A program made the position numbers and the translations under genes. The notes beneath the pieces are model-generated. The model was given only the letters and a program-made list of their open reading frames with translations. It searched no databases and was not told where the DNA came from. Below are positions 44,178-52,839 of a stretch of DNA of 64,000 bases, piece after piece. This DNA comes from Streptomyces pseudovenezuelae (GTDB lineage: Bacteria; Actinomycetota; Actinomycetes; Streptomycetales; Streptomycetaceae). How positions within the stretch are numbered: position 1 is the stretch's first letter; the number at the start of each line of letters is the position of its first letter. Location: contig NZ_JARXVH010000007.1 of assembly GCF_029892565.1 (NCBI RefSeq), forward strand, positions 1-64,000, read 5' to 3'.

Positions 44178-45617
44178 TCAGGCCTCGCCCGTCGCCTTAC
44201 GGGTGTGCAGCTGTCGGGCCACCTCGGCGATCGACCCCGAAAGGGAGGGATAAACGGTGAACGCGTTCGCGATCTGTTCGACCGTCAGATTGTTGTCGAC
44301 GGCGATCGAGATCGGATGGATCAGTTCCGAGGCGCGCGGGGAGACCACGACACCGCCGACCACGATGCCGGTGCCGGGGCGGCAGAAGAGCTTCACGAAG
44401 CCGTCCCGGATGCCCTGCATCTTGGCGCGCGGGTTGCGCAGCAGCGGCAGCTTCACCGCGCGGGCGTCGATCTTCCCGGAGTCGACGTCGGCCTGGGAGT
44501 AGCCGACGGTGGCGATCTCGGGGTCGGTGAAGACGTTCGAGGAGACCGTCTTGAGGTTGAGGGGGGCCACCGCGTCGCCGAGGAAGTGGTACATGGCGAT
44601 ACGGCCCTGCATGGCGGCCACGGAGGCGAGCGCGAAGATGCCGGTCACATCCCCGGCCGCGTACACGCCCGGAGCGGTCGTGCGGGAGACCTTGTCGGTC
44701 CAGATGTGGCCCGACTCGCGCACCCGCACGCCGGCTTCCTCCAGACCGAGGCCCGCGCTGTTGGGGATGGCGCCGACGGCCATCAGGCAGTGGGAGCCGG
44801 TGATGACGCGGCCGTCGGAGAGGGTGACCTCGACCCGGTCGCCGACCCGCTTGGCGGCGGCGGCACGGGAGCGGGCCATGACGTTCATGCCCCGGCGCCG
44901 GAAGACGTCCTCCAAGACGGCGGCAGCGTCCGGGTCCTCGCCGGGCAGCACGCGGTCGCGGGAGGAGACGAGGGTGACCTTGGAGCCGAGGGCCTGGTAG
45001 GCGCCGGCGAACTCGGCGCCGGTGACGCCGGAGCCGACCACGATGAGTTCTTCGGGCAGTTCGGTGAGGTCGTAGACCTGCGTCCAGTTGAGGATGCGCT
45101 CGCCGTCGGGCAGGGCGTCGTCCAGCTCGCGGGGGTGTCCGCCGGTCGCGATGAGCACGGCGTCGGCGACGAGGGTCTCCTCGGTGCCGTCGGCCGCGGT
45201 GACCACGACCTTGCGGGAGCCGTCCAGGGCCTGCATGCCCTCCAGGCGGCCACGGCCGCGCAGGACCCGGGCGCCGGCCCGGGTGACGGAGGCGGTGATG
45301 TCGTGCGACTGGGCGAGGGCGAGCCGCTTCACACGCCGGTTCACCTTGCCGAGGTCCACGCCGACCACCCGGGCCGCCTGTTCCAGCGGTGGGGTGTCGT
45401 CGGCGACGATGATGCCCAGCTCTTCGTACGAGGAGTCGAAGGTGGTCATCACCTCCGCCGTGGCGATGAGGGTCTTCGACGGCACGCAGTCGGTCAGCAC
45501 CGACGCCCCGCCCAGACCGTCGCAGTCGACGACGGTCACCTCCGCGCCGAGCTGCGCCGCTACCAGGGCAGCTTCGTATCCGCCGGGTCCACCACCGATG
45601 ATCACGATCCGAGTCAC
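44178..45617 (-). CDS. NAD(P)H-quinone dehydrogenase (LpdA-like flavoprotein)
   Basis: A 479-residue member of the pyridine nucleotide-disulfide oxidoreductase family. FAD binding is GGGPGGYEAAL near the N-terminus, NAD(P) binding is VVGSGVTGAEFAGA (about 190-203), and the second FAD motif is GVYAAGDVTG. The redox CxxxxC motif is broken: the sequence reads GGASVLTDCVPSKT, so only the second Cys remains, and the C-terminal HxxxxE pair is also missing. This matches mycobacterial LpdA (Rv3303c), a quinone reductase. I prefer GTG 45617 (VTRIVIIGGG); ATG 45626 is the alternative. Confidence 0.9.
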   Translation of the reverse strand: MTRIVIIGGGPGGYEAALVAAQLGAEVTVVDCDGLGGASVLTDCVPSKTLIATAEVMTTFDSSYEELGIIVADDTPPLEQAARVVGVDLGKVNRRVKRLALAQSHDITASVTRAGARVLRGRGRLEGMQALDGSRKVVVTAADGTEETLVADAVLIATGGHPRELDDALPDGERILNWTQVYDLTELPEELIVVGSGVTGAEFAGAYQALGSKVTLVSSRDRVLPGEDPDAAAVLEDVFRRRGMNVMARSRAAAAKRVGDRVEVTLSDGRVITGSHCLMAVGAIPNSAGLGLEEAGVRVRESGHIWTDKVSRTTAPGVYAAGDVTGIFALASVAAMQGRIAMYHFLGDAVAPLNLKTVSSNVFTDPEIATVGYSQADVDSGKIDARAVKLPLLRNPRAKMQGIRDGFVKLFCRPGTGIVVGGVVVSPRASELIHPISIAVDNNLTVEQIANAFTVYPSLSGSIAEVARQLHTRKATGEA

Positions 45618-45709
45618 GTACCCCATTGTCCCGCACGCTTCAAGGTGCGATCGCCAGGGGGCGGGCCGAGGGGCCCGTGGTGCCGGAGAGGGGCGTGTGT
45701 CGGCTGCCG

Positions 45710-45721
45710 TACCCTCGACGC
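45710..45721 (+). promoter_or_regulatory. Leaderless-type -10 box
   Basis: TACCCT (45710-45715) is followed by CGACGC and the ATG at 45722. No Shine-Dalgarno sequence is present. Confidence 0.5.
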
Positions 45722-46159
45722 ATGTCGCTCTACGCCGCGTACGCCGGCAACCTCGACGCGCGGCTGATGACCCGCCGCGCTCCCCACTCGCCCATGCGCG
45801 CCACGGGCTGGCTGAACGGGTGGCGGTTGACCTTCGGGGGCGAGCACATGGGCTGGGAGGGCGCGCTGGCGACGCTGGTCGAGGACCCGCTCTGCCAGGT
45901 CTTCGTCGCGTTGTACGACATCGCGCCGCTGGACGAGGAGTCCATGGACCGGTGGGAGGGCGTCGGCCTCGGCATCTACCGCCGGATGCGGGTCCGGGTG
46001 CACACGCTGGAGGGCGAGGAGCCCTCGTGGGTGTACGTCCTCAACGGGTACGAGGGTGGGTTGCCGTCCGCCCGTTACCTCGGGGAGCTGGCGGACGCGG
46101 CCGAGTCGGCGGGGGCGCCGCACGACTATGTGATGGAGCTGCGCAAGCGGCCCTGTTGA
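45722..46159 (+). CDS. Gamma-glutamylcyclotransferase family protein
   Basis: A 145-residue protein with the family fold. It begins SLYAAYAGNLDARLM, where intact members have YGSN-like YAGNL for substrate binding, and continues through LTFGG and EGVGLGIYRRMRVRV, with a catalytic-type Glu in EESMDRWEGVG. It could release 5-oxoproline from gamma-glutamyl amines, but the exact substrate is unknown. It begins six bases after a TACCCT box and is followed by deoD on the same strand with its own promoter. Confidence 0.8.
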   Translation: MSLYAAYAGNLDARLMTRRAPHSPMRATGWLNGWRLTFGGEHMGWEGALATLVEDPLCQVFVALYDIAPLDEESMDRWEGVGLGIYRRMRVRVHTLEGEEPSWVYVLNGYEGGLPSARYLGELADAAESAGAPHDYVMELRKRPC

Positions 46160-46266
46160 ACACAGGGGTCACACGGGAAAGTGACAGGCGCCACAAAGAT
46201 CCCGTTCTGTCGCAGGGTTCGTTGGAAACGACAAGACAACGATCGCCATCCCGTCAGCTCTGTCAT

Positions 46267-46278
46267 CTACGCGCGTAG
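46267..46278. promoter_or_regulatory. Palindromic operator CTACGCGCGTAG at deoD
   Basis: A perfect 12-bp palindrome sits 12 bases upstream of the deoD -10 box, where the -35 region would be. The same 12 bases lie at 52840-52851 over the deoC promoter. A repressor responding to a deoxyribose or nucleoside signal is the simplest reading. Confidence 0.7.
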
Positions 46279-46290
46279 GCCTTGACCGGC

Positions 46291-46302
46291 TACCCTCATC
46301 GC
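46291..46302 (+). promoter_or_regulatory. deoD -10 box, leaderless arrangement
   Basis: TACCCT (46291-46296) is followed by CATCGC and the GTG start at 46303. The deoC promoter has the same layout (TATGCT, six bases, GTG), with the shared bases CTC-TC after the box. Confidence 0.6.
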
Positions 46303-47127
46303 GTGAACGCATCTCTTCTTCCGGACGACATCCAGGGCGACCCCTATGCCGCCGCCGACGCCGCCGCCTCGCGCCTGCGCGAACTGACCGGCGCCGAGAC
46401 CCATGACGTCGCCCTCGTGATGGGCTCGGGCTGGGCTCCGGCCGTGGACGCCCTGGGCGCACCCGACGCCGAGTTCCAGGTCACCGAGCTGCCCGGCTTC
46501 CCGCCGCCGGCGGTGGAGGGACACGGCGGCACGGTCCGCTCGTACCAGATCGGCGCGAAGCGGGCCCTGGTCTTCCTGGGCCGTACCCACTACTACGAGG
46601 GCCGTGGCGTCGCCGCCGTCGCGCACGGTGTGCGTACCGCGGTGGCCGCCGGCAGCAAGACGATCGTCCTCACCAACGGGTGTGGCGGTCTGCGCGAAGG
46701 TATGCGGCCGGGGCAGCCGGTACTGATCAGCGACCACATCAATCTGACGGCGACCTCTCCGATCGTCGGCGCGAACTTCGTCGACCTCACCGATCTCTAC
46801 TCGCCTCGGTTGCGGGCGTTGTGCAAGGAGATCGACCCGAGTCTGGAGGAGGGCGTGTACGCGCAGTTCCCCGGGCCGCACTACGAGACTCCGGCGGAGA
46901 TTCGGATGGCTCGGGTGATCGGGGCGGATCTGGTGGGCATGTCGACTGTGCTCGAAGCGATTGCTGCGCGTGAGGCGGGGGCTGAGGTGCTGGGTATTTC
47001 CCTGGTGACGAATCTCGCCGCGGGTATGACGGGTGAGCCGCTGAACCATGAGGAGGTTCTGCAGGCCGGGCGGGACTCTGCCACTCGGATGGGGTCTCTG
47101 CTCACTCAGGTGCTTGGTCGGCTGTAG
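46303..47127 (+). CDS. deoD: Purine nucleoside phosphorylase
   Basis: A 274-residue trimeric-type (PNP/MTAP family) enzyme that splits purine (deoxy)nucleosides with phosphate into base and (deoxy)ribose 1-phosphate. Marks are the phosphate loop VALVMGSGW, GRTHYYEG, LTNGCGGL, DHINLTATSPI, PGPHYETPAEIR, and VTNLAAGM with the purine-binding Asn. It begins at GTG 46303, right at the expected transcription start. It heads a pathway with the sugar mutase directly downstream and deoC 6 kb away. I give the name used for this locus in S. coelicolor; by family it is closer to punA than to E. coli deoD. Confidence 0.93.
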   Translation: MNASLLPDDIQGDPYAAADAAASRLRELTGAETHDVALVMGSGWAPAVDALGAPDAEFQVTELPGFPPPAVEGHGGTVRSYQIGAKRALVFLGRTHYYEGRGVAAVAHGVRTAVAAGSKTIVLTNGCGGLREGMRPGQPVLISDHINLTATSPIVGANFVDLTDLYSPRLRALCKEIDPSLEEGVYAQFPGPHYETPAEIRMARVIGADLVGMSTVLEAIAAREAGAEVLGISLVTNLAAGMTGEPLNHEEVLQAGRDSATRMGSLLTQVLGRL

Positions 47128-47136
47128 GTGCGCTGC

Positions 47137-47203
47137 TGGGGCTTCGCCCCCAGACCCCCATCGGCCCCGAAAGGGCCTCGTCCTCAAACGCCGGACGGGC
47201 TGA
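47137..47203. repeat. Streptomyces interspersed repeat of the CAAACGCCGGACGGGCTGA family
   Basis: It starts with a TGGGGC-TTC-GCCCCCA hairpin (47137-47152), continues CCCCATCGGCCCC and ends CTCAAACGCCGGACGGGCTG. This element is common between Streptomyces genes. Here it separates deoD from the downstream mutase gene and could attenuate readthrough. Confidence 0.75.
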
Positions 47204-47248
47204 AAGACACGGACTGGCGTTGGCACACTCACGGAGGTTGAAGCGACC

Positions 47249-48880
47249 GTGCACGACGATCTCATCGCCCGGGCCCAGGCCTGGCTCGCCGAGGACCCGG
47301 ACCCGGACACGCGCGACGAGTTGGCCAAGCTCATCGAGGCCGGGGATGTCGCCGAACTCGGCGAGCGGTTCAGCGGGACCCTCCAGTTCGGCACCGCGGG
47401 TCTTCGCGGTGAGCTCGGGGCCGGGCCGATGCGCATGAACCGGGCGGTCGTCATTCGGGCCGCCGCCGGGCTCGCCGCCTATCTCAAGGGGAAGGGCGAG
47501 ACGGACGGGCTCGTCGTCGTCGGGTACGACGCCCGGCACAAGTCCGCCGACTTCGCCCGGGACACCGCCGCCGTGATGACGGGGGCCGGGCTGCGGGCCG
47601 CCGTGCTTCCCCGGCCGCTGCCGACGCCCGTACTCGCCTACGCCATAAGGCACTTGGGCGCCGTCGCCGGTGTCGAGGTCACCGCCAGTCACAATCCGCC
47701 CCGCGACAACGGGTACAAGGTGTACCTCGGCGACGGCTCGCAGATCGTGCCGCCCGCGGATGCGGAGATCGCCGCCGAGATCGATGCCATCGCGCGCCTG
47801 GACGATGTTCCTCGTCCCGATGCCGGCTGGGAGATTCTCGACGACGCCGTCCTCGACGCCTATCTCGCGCGCACGGATGCCGTGCTTGCCGAGGGGTCGC
47901 CGCGTAGCGCTCGTACCGTCTATACCGCCATGCACGGTGTCGGCAAGGACGTGTTGATGGCCGCCTTCGCTCGGGCCGGGTTCCCGGAGCCCGTGCTCGT
48001 GGCCGAACAGGCCGAGCCCGACCCGGACTTCCCTACCGTCTCCTTTCCCAATCCGGAGGAGCCGGGGGCCATGGATCTCGCGTTCGCGCGGGCCCGGGCC
48101 ACCGATCCCGACCTGATCATCGCCAACGACCCCGACGCCGACCGCTGTGCCGTCGCCGTCAAGGAGAGCGGTGAGTGGCGGATGCTGCGCGGGGACGAGG
48201 TCGGCGCGTTGCTGGCCGCGCATCTCGTGCGGCGCGGGGCGCGGGGGACCTTCGCCGAGTCGATCGTGTCGTCCTCGCTGCTCGGGCGGATCGCCGAGAA
48301 GGCCGGGCTGCCGTACGAGGAGACGCTGACCGGGTTCAAGTGGATCGCCCGGGTGGAAGGGCTGCGCTACGGCTATGAGGAGGCCCTCGGCTACTGCGTG
48401 GACCCCGACGGTGTGCGCGACAAGGACGGCATCACCGCCGCGCTTCTCGTCACCGAGCTTGCCTCCGAACTGAAGGAGGAGGGGCGGACGTTGCTCGATC
48501 TCCTCGACGATCTCGCCGTCGAGCACGGGCTGCACGCCACCGACCAGTTGGCGGTGCGGGTCGAGGACCTGTCCGTGATCGCCGATGCCATGGGGCGGCT
48601 GCGGGAGCGGCCCCCGACCGAGTTGGCGGGGCTCGCCGTCACCCGGTCCGAGGACCTCAATCAGGGCACCGACCGGCTGCCGCCCACCGACGGGCTGCGG
48701 TACACGCTGGAGGGGGCCCGCGTGATCGTCCGCCCGAGCGGCACCGAGCCGAAGCTGAAGTGCTACCTGGAGGTCGTCGTGCCGGTCGGCGCGCTCGCCG
48801 ATCTTCCGGCGGCGCGGGCCAAGGCCTCGGACCTGCTGGCGGCGATCAAGCGGGACCTGTCGGCGGCGGCCGGTATCTGA
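47249..48880 (+). CDS. PGM2-type phosphohexomutase/phosphopentomutase
   Basis: A 543-residue member of the alpha-D-phosphohexomutase superfamily. The phosphorylated serine is Ser147 in VTASHNPPRDNGYKVY, a form typical of the PGM2 subgroup that includes human phosphopentomutase. The metal site is NDPDADRCAV (about 292-301), and FKWIARVEG is the sugar-binding loop. The C-terminal phosphate loop is RPSGTEPKLKCYLE. Its place right after purine nucleoside phosphorylase suggests that it converts (deoxy)ribose 1-phosphate to 5-phosphate, feeding DeoC. Many annotations call it phosphomannomutase. The start is GTG 47249 with GGAGG upstream. Confidence 0.9.
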   Translation: MHDDLIARAQAWLAEDPDPDTRDELAKLIEAGDVAELGERFSGTLQFGTAGLRGELGAGPMRMNRAVVIRAAAGLAAYLKGKGETDGLVVVGYDARHKSADFARDTAAVMTGAGLRAAVLPRPLPTPVLAYAIRHLGAVAGVEVTASHNPPRDNGYKVYLGDGSQIVPPADAEIAAEIDAIARLDDVPRPDAGWEILDDAVLDAYLARTDAVLAEGSPRSARTVYTAMHGVGKDVLMAAFARAGFPEPVLVAEQAEPDPDFPTVSFPNPEEPGAMDLAFARARATDPDLIIANDPDADRCAVAVKESGEWRMLRGDEVGALLAAHLVRRGARGTFAESIVSSSLLGRIAEKAGLPYEETLTGFKWIARVEGLRYGYEEALGYCVDPDGVRDKDGITAALLVTELASELKEEGRTLLDLLDDLAVEHGLHATDQLAVRVEDLSVIADAMGRLRERPPTELAGLAVTRSEDLNQGTDRLPPTDGLRYTLEGARVIVRPSGTEPKLKCYLEVVVPVGALADLPAARAKASDLLAAIKRDLSAAAGI

Positions 48881-48907
48881 CCCCCGTCAACCTCCCTCTA
48901 CGGTCGG

Positions 48908-50503
48908 TCAGTCGGCCTTCCGCTCGACCGTGAAGCGGTCCACCTCCGCGCCCGTCGCGGCCAGCGCCCGTACCGTCAGGGTCGAGGTGCCGTGTCGGTG
49001 GGCGGGGGTGACGTCGACGCGGATGAAGGAGTAGCCGGTGTAGCGGACCCGGGACCAGTCGACGTTCTCGGTGACCTTGCCGTCGGCGCCCGTCCAGTAC
49101 GTCGGCACCGGGCCGACCTCGTCCTCGTGGCCCTCGTAGCTGTCGGCCACGGGGAAGGCATAGACGCTCTCGCCGCCCGCGCCCGCCGTCACGTACACCA
49201 CGCCGCCGCGCGCGGGTTCGTGCGTGCCGCCGATGGGGAGGGCGCGTACGGCCTTGTCCCGGACGACCGGGTCGGTGCGCTCGTAGATGTGGTTGTGGCC
49301 GTTGACCACGAGGTCCACCTGGTGCTTCTCGTAGAGCGGCACCCACTGCTCGCGCACCCCGCCCTCGGAGGCGTGCGAGGTGGTGGTGGAGTAGGCGCAG
49401 TGGTGGTGGAAGACGACGATGAAGTCGATGCCGGGCGTCCTGCGCAGTTGGCCGAGGCGCTTGTCGAGCCAGACGGTCTGTTTGCCGTGCGTGTAGCCGA
49501 TGTTGGCGGGGATCTCGTACGACACGTCGTTGGCGTCGATCGAGACGACGGCGACGTTGCCGTGCACGAAGGAGTACACGCCCGGGGCGTTGTCGGGGTC
49601 GAAGCCGTTGGCCGGGAGGGTGAAGCGGGCCTCGTTGCCGCCGTAGCCGTTGGGTGAGTACCAGGCCTCCATGTCGTGGTTGCCGAACGCGACCATCCAG
49701 GGCACGCGGCTGGACAGCGGCTCGATCTGGGCGAGGAACTGGTCCCACTGGCGGGCGTCGTAGCTGCTGCTGTCGGCGGGCAGGCCGTGGCCGGTCTCCT
49801 CGGCGTAGCAGATGTCGCCCGCGTGCAGGTGGAAGGCCGGGTTCTGGGCCTGGACCAGGGCGTTGAGGCCGATGGAGGTGTAGCTCGGGTTCTGGTCGCC
49901 GAACGCCGTGAAGGTGAAGGGGCGGGTGGTGCGCTCGGCGGGGGCGGTGGTGAAGGAGTAGACGGTGTGCGCGGCGCCGGGGTGGGCGGGGTCGAAGCCG
50001 TCGTGGCCGACGCCGTAGTAGTACGTGGTGCCGGGGCGCAGGTTGTCCAGGGCCGCGTGGACGTAGTACTGGTCGATGTCGGCGCTCTTGCCGACGCCGG
50101 CCGGGGTGAACAGGTCGCGGACCTCGGCGGGGATGCGGTGGCCGAGGTCGAGGGGGCTCAGGCCGATCCGCAGGTAGGGGTCGCGGACGGGGAGCGGGAC
50201 CTGCCAGGAGACCCGCATCTGGGTGCGCGGGTCGGCGCCGTAGGCGAGGTGCCGGCCGAACGGCGCCACCAGCGCGCCGTCGACGGAGTCGGTGGACGGG
50301 CGGGTGATGAGGTCCGGGGTCGCGGCTCCGGCCGGGCCCGACGCGGCGAGTCCGGCGCCCGTGGCGGCGGCGATGGCGCTGGTGCGCAGCAGGCCGCGGC
50401 GGGACAGGGCGCCGCGGAGGTACGCGTGCCGCTCCGGCATGGTCAGTCCGTCGGCCAGTTCGGCGGGGATGCCCATGCGGGGCGTGTGCAGAGGGGAGTT
50501 CAT
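48908..50503 (-). CDS. Secreted purple acid phosphatase-like metallophosphoesterase
   Basis: A 531-residue exported phosphatase. The N-terminus has a twin-arginine signal (SRRGLLRTSAIAAATGAGL, about 34-52). A fibronectin-like domain (about 85-190) precedes the catalytic domain, with metal-binding motifs FGDQN, AGDICYA, GNHDMEAW, FHHHCAYS and NGHNHIYER. This order matches purple acid phosphatases, so it probably frees phosphate from organic esters outside the cell after folding in the cytoplasm. The start is ATG 50503. It converges on the sugar mutase gene. Confidence 0.92.
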   Translation of the reverse strand: MNSPLHTPRMGIPAELADGLTMPERHAYLRGALSRRGLLRTSAIAAATGAGLAASGPAGAATPDLITRPSTDSVDGALVAPFGRHLAYGADPRTQMRVSWQVPLPVRDPYLRIGLSPLDLGHRIPAEVRDLFTPAGVGKSADIDQYYVHAALDNLRPGTTYYYGVGHDGFDPAHPGAAHTVYSFTTAPAERTTRPFTFTAFGDQNPSYTSIGLNALVQAQNPAFHLHAGDICYAEETGHGLPADSSSYDARQWDQFLAQIEPLSSRVPWMVAFGNHDMEAWYSPNGYGGNEARFTLPANGFDPDNAPGVYSFVHGNVAVVSIDANDVSYEIPANIGYTHGKQTVWLDKRLGQLRRTPGIDFIVVFHHHCAYSTTTSHASEGGVREQWVPLYEKHQVDLVVNGHNHIYERTDPVVRDKAVRALPIGGTHEPARGGVVYVTAGAGGESVYAFPVADSYEGHEDEVGPVPTYWTGADGKVTENVDWSRVRYTGYSFIRVDVTPAHRHGTSTLTVRALAATGAEVDRFTVERKAD

Positions 50504-50692
50504 GGGCGTGACGCTGGCAGCGGCCGGTGAATGGGGACTGGACTGAACCTCTGCATTGGCCCATGTACGGGTCCGTAGCACCCCATCGGGTGATTTACCG
50601 GGGTCCGTTGACCTGGGTTCCACGTCCTGCCGGGGCGCGGCGGCAACGGTGGACGGCGAACGCACCGCCGAGCCAGCCCTGGAGCCACCGCC

Positions 50693-51874
50693 GTGTCCTC
50701 GACCGCCACCCGGCCGACACCCCGAGCGACCACCGCACCCACCGGCTCGCCGAGGCCCGCTCCCCCTCCCCCGCCCGTCCTGCGGCGCGCGGCCCCCGCC
50801 CTCCTCGCCTATCTCGCTGTACGCCTCACCGGCCTGCTGGTGCTCACCCTCTGGGCGCACCGTCAGCACCACGGCGTCTGGCCGATCCTGGCGGTCCAGT
50901 GGGACGCCGACTGGTACCTCGGCATCGCCGACCACGGCTACGCGCACGTCCTGGGCACCGCGCGCGACGCCAACAACCTGGCCTTCTTCCCGCTCTACCC
51001 GTATCTCATGAAGGCCGTCGCCGTGCTGACCCCGGGCTCCCGCGCCTCCACCGGTCTGGGCATCGCCGTGGTCTCCTCGGTCGTCGCCGCCTGGGGCGTC
51101 TTCGCGGTGGGCGACCGGCTGCACGGGCGCCGGGCCGGGGTGCTGCTGACCGTGCTGTGGGCCGCGCTGCCGGTGGGCCTGGTGCAGTGGATGGGGTACA
51201 CGGAGTCGCTGTTCACGGCGTTCTCGGCCTGGGCGCTGTACGCGGTGCTCACCGAACGGCCGCTGCTCGCCGGGGCGTTGGCGACGCTGGCCGGCCTGAC
51301 CCGCCCGACCGGCATCGCGGTGGCCGCCGCGGTCACCGTCTGGGCCCTGCTCGCGCTGCGCCGCCGCCCTTTCGACCCACGTCTCCTCGCGGCCGCCGCC
51401 CTGGCCCCGCTCGGCTGGTGCGGATACGTCGGCTGGGTGGGGCTGCGCCTGGGCCGCTGGGACGGCTACTTCGCCGTACAGCGGCTGTGGCACAACGAGT
51501 TGGACGGCGGGGTCCAGACGCTGCGCCGGATGCGCGAGTACCTGATGTACGACTCCACGCCCGAGTTGTTCTTCGTGCTGGTGACCTGCGCGCTGATCGT
51601 GGCGGTGGTGCTGTACGCGCTGTCGGTGTGGGACCGGCAGCCGCTGCCGCTGCTGGTCTTCACCGGCGTCCTGCTGGTGATCGTCCTGTGCAGCGGAGGC
51701 GTCTACTTCCCGCGCGCCCGCTTCCTGCTGCCGGGCTTCCCACTGCTGCTGCCGCTCGCCCTGCATCTGGCCCGCGCCTCGCGCCGGTACCGCGCGCTCG
51801 CTCTGACGGCGGCGGTGCTCGGGTCGGCGTACTGCGGGGCGTACATGGCGCTGGTGTGGCCCAGCGCGCCCTGA
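50693..51874 (+). CDS. PIG-V-like mannosyltransferase (membrane glycosyltransferase)
   Basis: A 393-residue integral membrane protein with about nine helices. The first external loop has the acidic motif QWDADWYLGIADHGY, the site where GT-C enzymes bind their lipid-linked sugar, and NNLAFFPLYPYLM follows, as in the GPI mannosyltransferase II (PIG-V) family. Such Streptomyces proteins probably transfer mannose from polyprenyl phosphate to an external acceptor. The start is GTG 50693. The N-terminal 30 residues are Pro/Thr-rich. Confidence 0.85.
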   Translation: MSSTATRPTPRATTAPTGSPRPAPPPPPVLRRAAPALLAYLAVRLTGLLVLTLWAHRQHHGVWPILAVQWDADWYLGIADHGYAHVLGTARDANNLAFFPLYPYLMKAVAVLTPGSRASTGLGIAVVSSVVAAWGVFAVGDRLHGRRAGVLLTVLWAALPVGLVQWMGYTESLFTAFSAWALYAVLTERPLLAGALATLAGLTRPTGIAVAAAVTVWALLALRRRPFDPRLLAAAALAPLGWCGYVGWVGLRLGRWDGYFAVQRLWHNELDGGVQTLRRMREYLMYDSTPELFFVLVTCALIVAVVLYALSVWDRQPLPLLVFTGVLLVIVLCSGGVYFPRARFLLPGFPLLLPLALHLARASRRYRALALTAAVLGSAYCGAYMALVWPSAP

Positions 51875-51918
51875 TTCACGGGGGGCGGGCTAGGGCGTCA
51901 TACGGGATGCCCGGCCCG

Positions 51919-51972
51919 GGGTGACGTGGTCGGCCCGGGTCACGTGATCGGGCTGGGTCACGTGATCGGGCC
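51919..51972. repeat. Three tandem 18-bp repeats with a CACGTG core
   Basis: Units at 51919-51936 (degenerate), 51937-51954 and 51955-51972 share GGGTCACGTGATCGGGCY; the last two differ at one base. Each contains the palindrome TCACGTGA. They lie between the convergent glycosyltransferase and PH-domain genes. Confidence 0.8.
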
Positions 51973-51986
51973 GGCCGCCCCGGTCG

Positions 51987-52712
51987 TCAGCCCACCACCA
52001 GCAGAATCACCAGCAGCACCGCACCGGCCAGCGTCGGCCCCGCGACCTCGTATGCCCAGCGCACGGTCACCTCGCCCTGAGCCGTCTCGGCCTGCCCACG
52101 GGTCTCCATGAACTCCCGCAGCTCGTCCATGACCTTGTCGGTCTCCGCACGCACCGGCCCGTCCGGGACGGCGGCGGCACCGCGCGACAGCCCGCCGCCC
52201 AGGCCACCACCGAGTCCGCCGCCCCCGAAGGCGCCGCCGAAACCGCCGCGGCTCCGCCCGCTTCTCCCCGCGACCTGGTCCGCCGCCGCCCGGGACTCCC
52301 GCCGGGACGCCTTCTTCCGCGCCCGCAGGGAGACGGGGACGGACCATAGCTGGTACTTCGCGCCGGACTCCGTCACGACCTCGTTCGAGAAGCTGGAGCG
52401 CAGGGAGGCGACCTGCCCCCAGGGCAGCACGATCACCCGGAACGGATTGCGGATGCGCAGCCGGTCCTGGTTGGCGTACACCGCGGGACGCAGTGTGAAG
52501 GCGACGACCGGCGGCACGACCAGGATCAGCGTGGCGAGCGCCAGCCACGGCGTGCGGCCGTGCCCGGAGAAGATCGCGTCGAGGCCCAGCCAGGCCACGA
52601 TGGCGAGCAGCAGCACACCACCGGCGATCCCCGCGGGCGACCGGTAGATCCGGTCCTTGGACTCGGCTGCCGGGGGTTGCGGCGCTGGTGACTGGGGCTC
52701 GGACGTCGTCAT
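51987..52712 (-). CDS. PH-domain (bPH-type) membrane protein
   Basis: A 241-residue protein. Two membrane helices (about residues 30-70) are followed by a bacterial PH-like domain with ANQDRLRIRNPFRVIVLPWGQVASL, then a Gly-rich linker (about 155-180, GGFGGAFGGGGLGGGLGG) and a short C-terminal helix and membrane segment. Proteins of this type are common in actinobacteria and their function is unknown. The start is ATG 52712 (MTTSEPQSP). Confidence 0.8.
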   Translation of the reverse strand: MTTSEPQSPAPQPPAAESKDRIYRSPAGIAGGVLLLAIVAWLGLDAIFSGHGRTPWLALATLILVVPPVVAFTLRPAVYANQDRLRIRNPFRVIVLPWGQVASLRSSFSNEVVTESGAKYQLWSVPVSLRARKKASRRESRAAADQVAGRSGRSRGGFGGAFGGGGLGGGLGGGLSRGAAAVPDGPVRAETDKVMDELREFMETRGQAETAQGEVTVRWAYEVAGPTLAGAVLLVILLVVG

Positions 52713-52839
52713 GGTCCCGATTGTCCACGACGGCACCGACAACGCTCGACCGCGGGGCCCCTACCCGACGGACAGCCAGGCAGCAGCCGGGGAGGCACCC
52801 GGGGCCGCTTCCAGGAGTGAGTCCGGGGCTGTACAGCCG

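Noticed and set aside
44205..45767. Long frame antisense to the quinone dehydrogenase gene
   Set aside because: Shadow composition (Gly/Asp/Val/His repeats), no domain, while the opposite strand encodes an intact flavoprotein.
46282..46287. TTGACC as the -35 box of deoD
   Set aside because: It lies only three bases from the TACCCT -10 box, so it cannot serve as its -35 element.
50504..51766. Apparent N-terminal extension of the phosphatase gene
   Set aside because: The extra residues are antisense to the glycosyltransferase gene and low complexity. A normal Tat signal follows the ATG at 50503.
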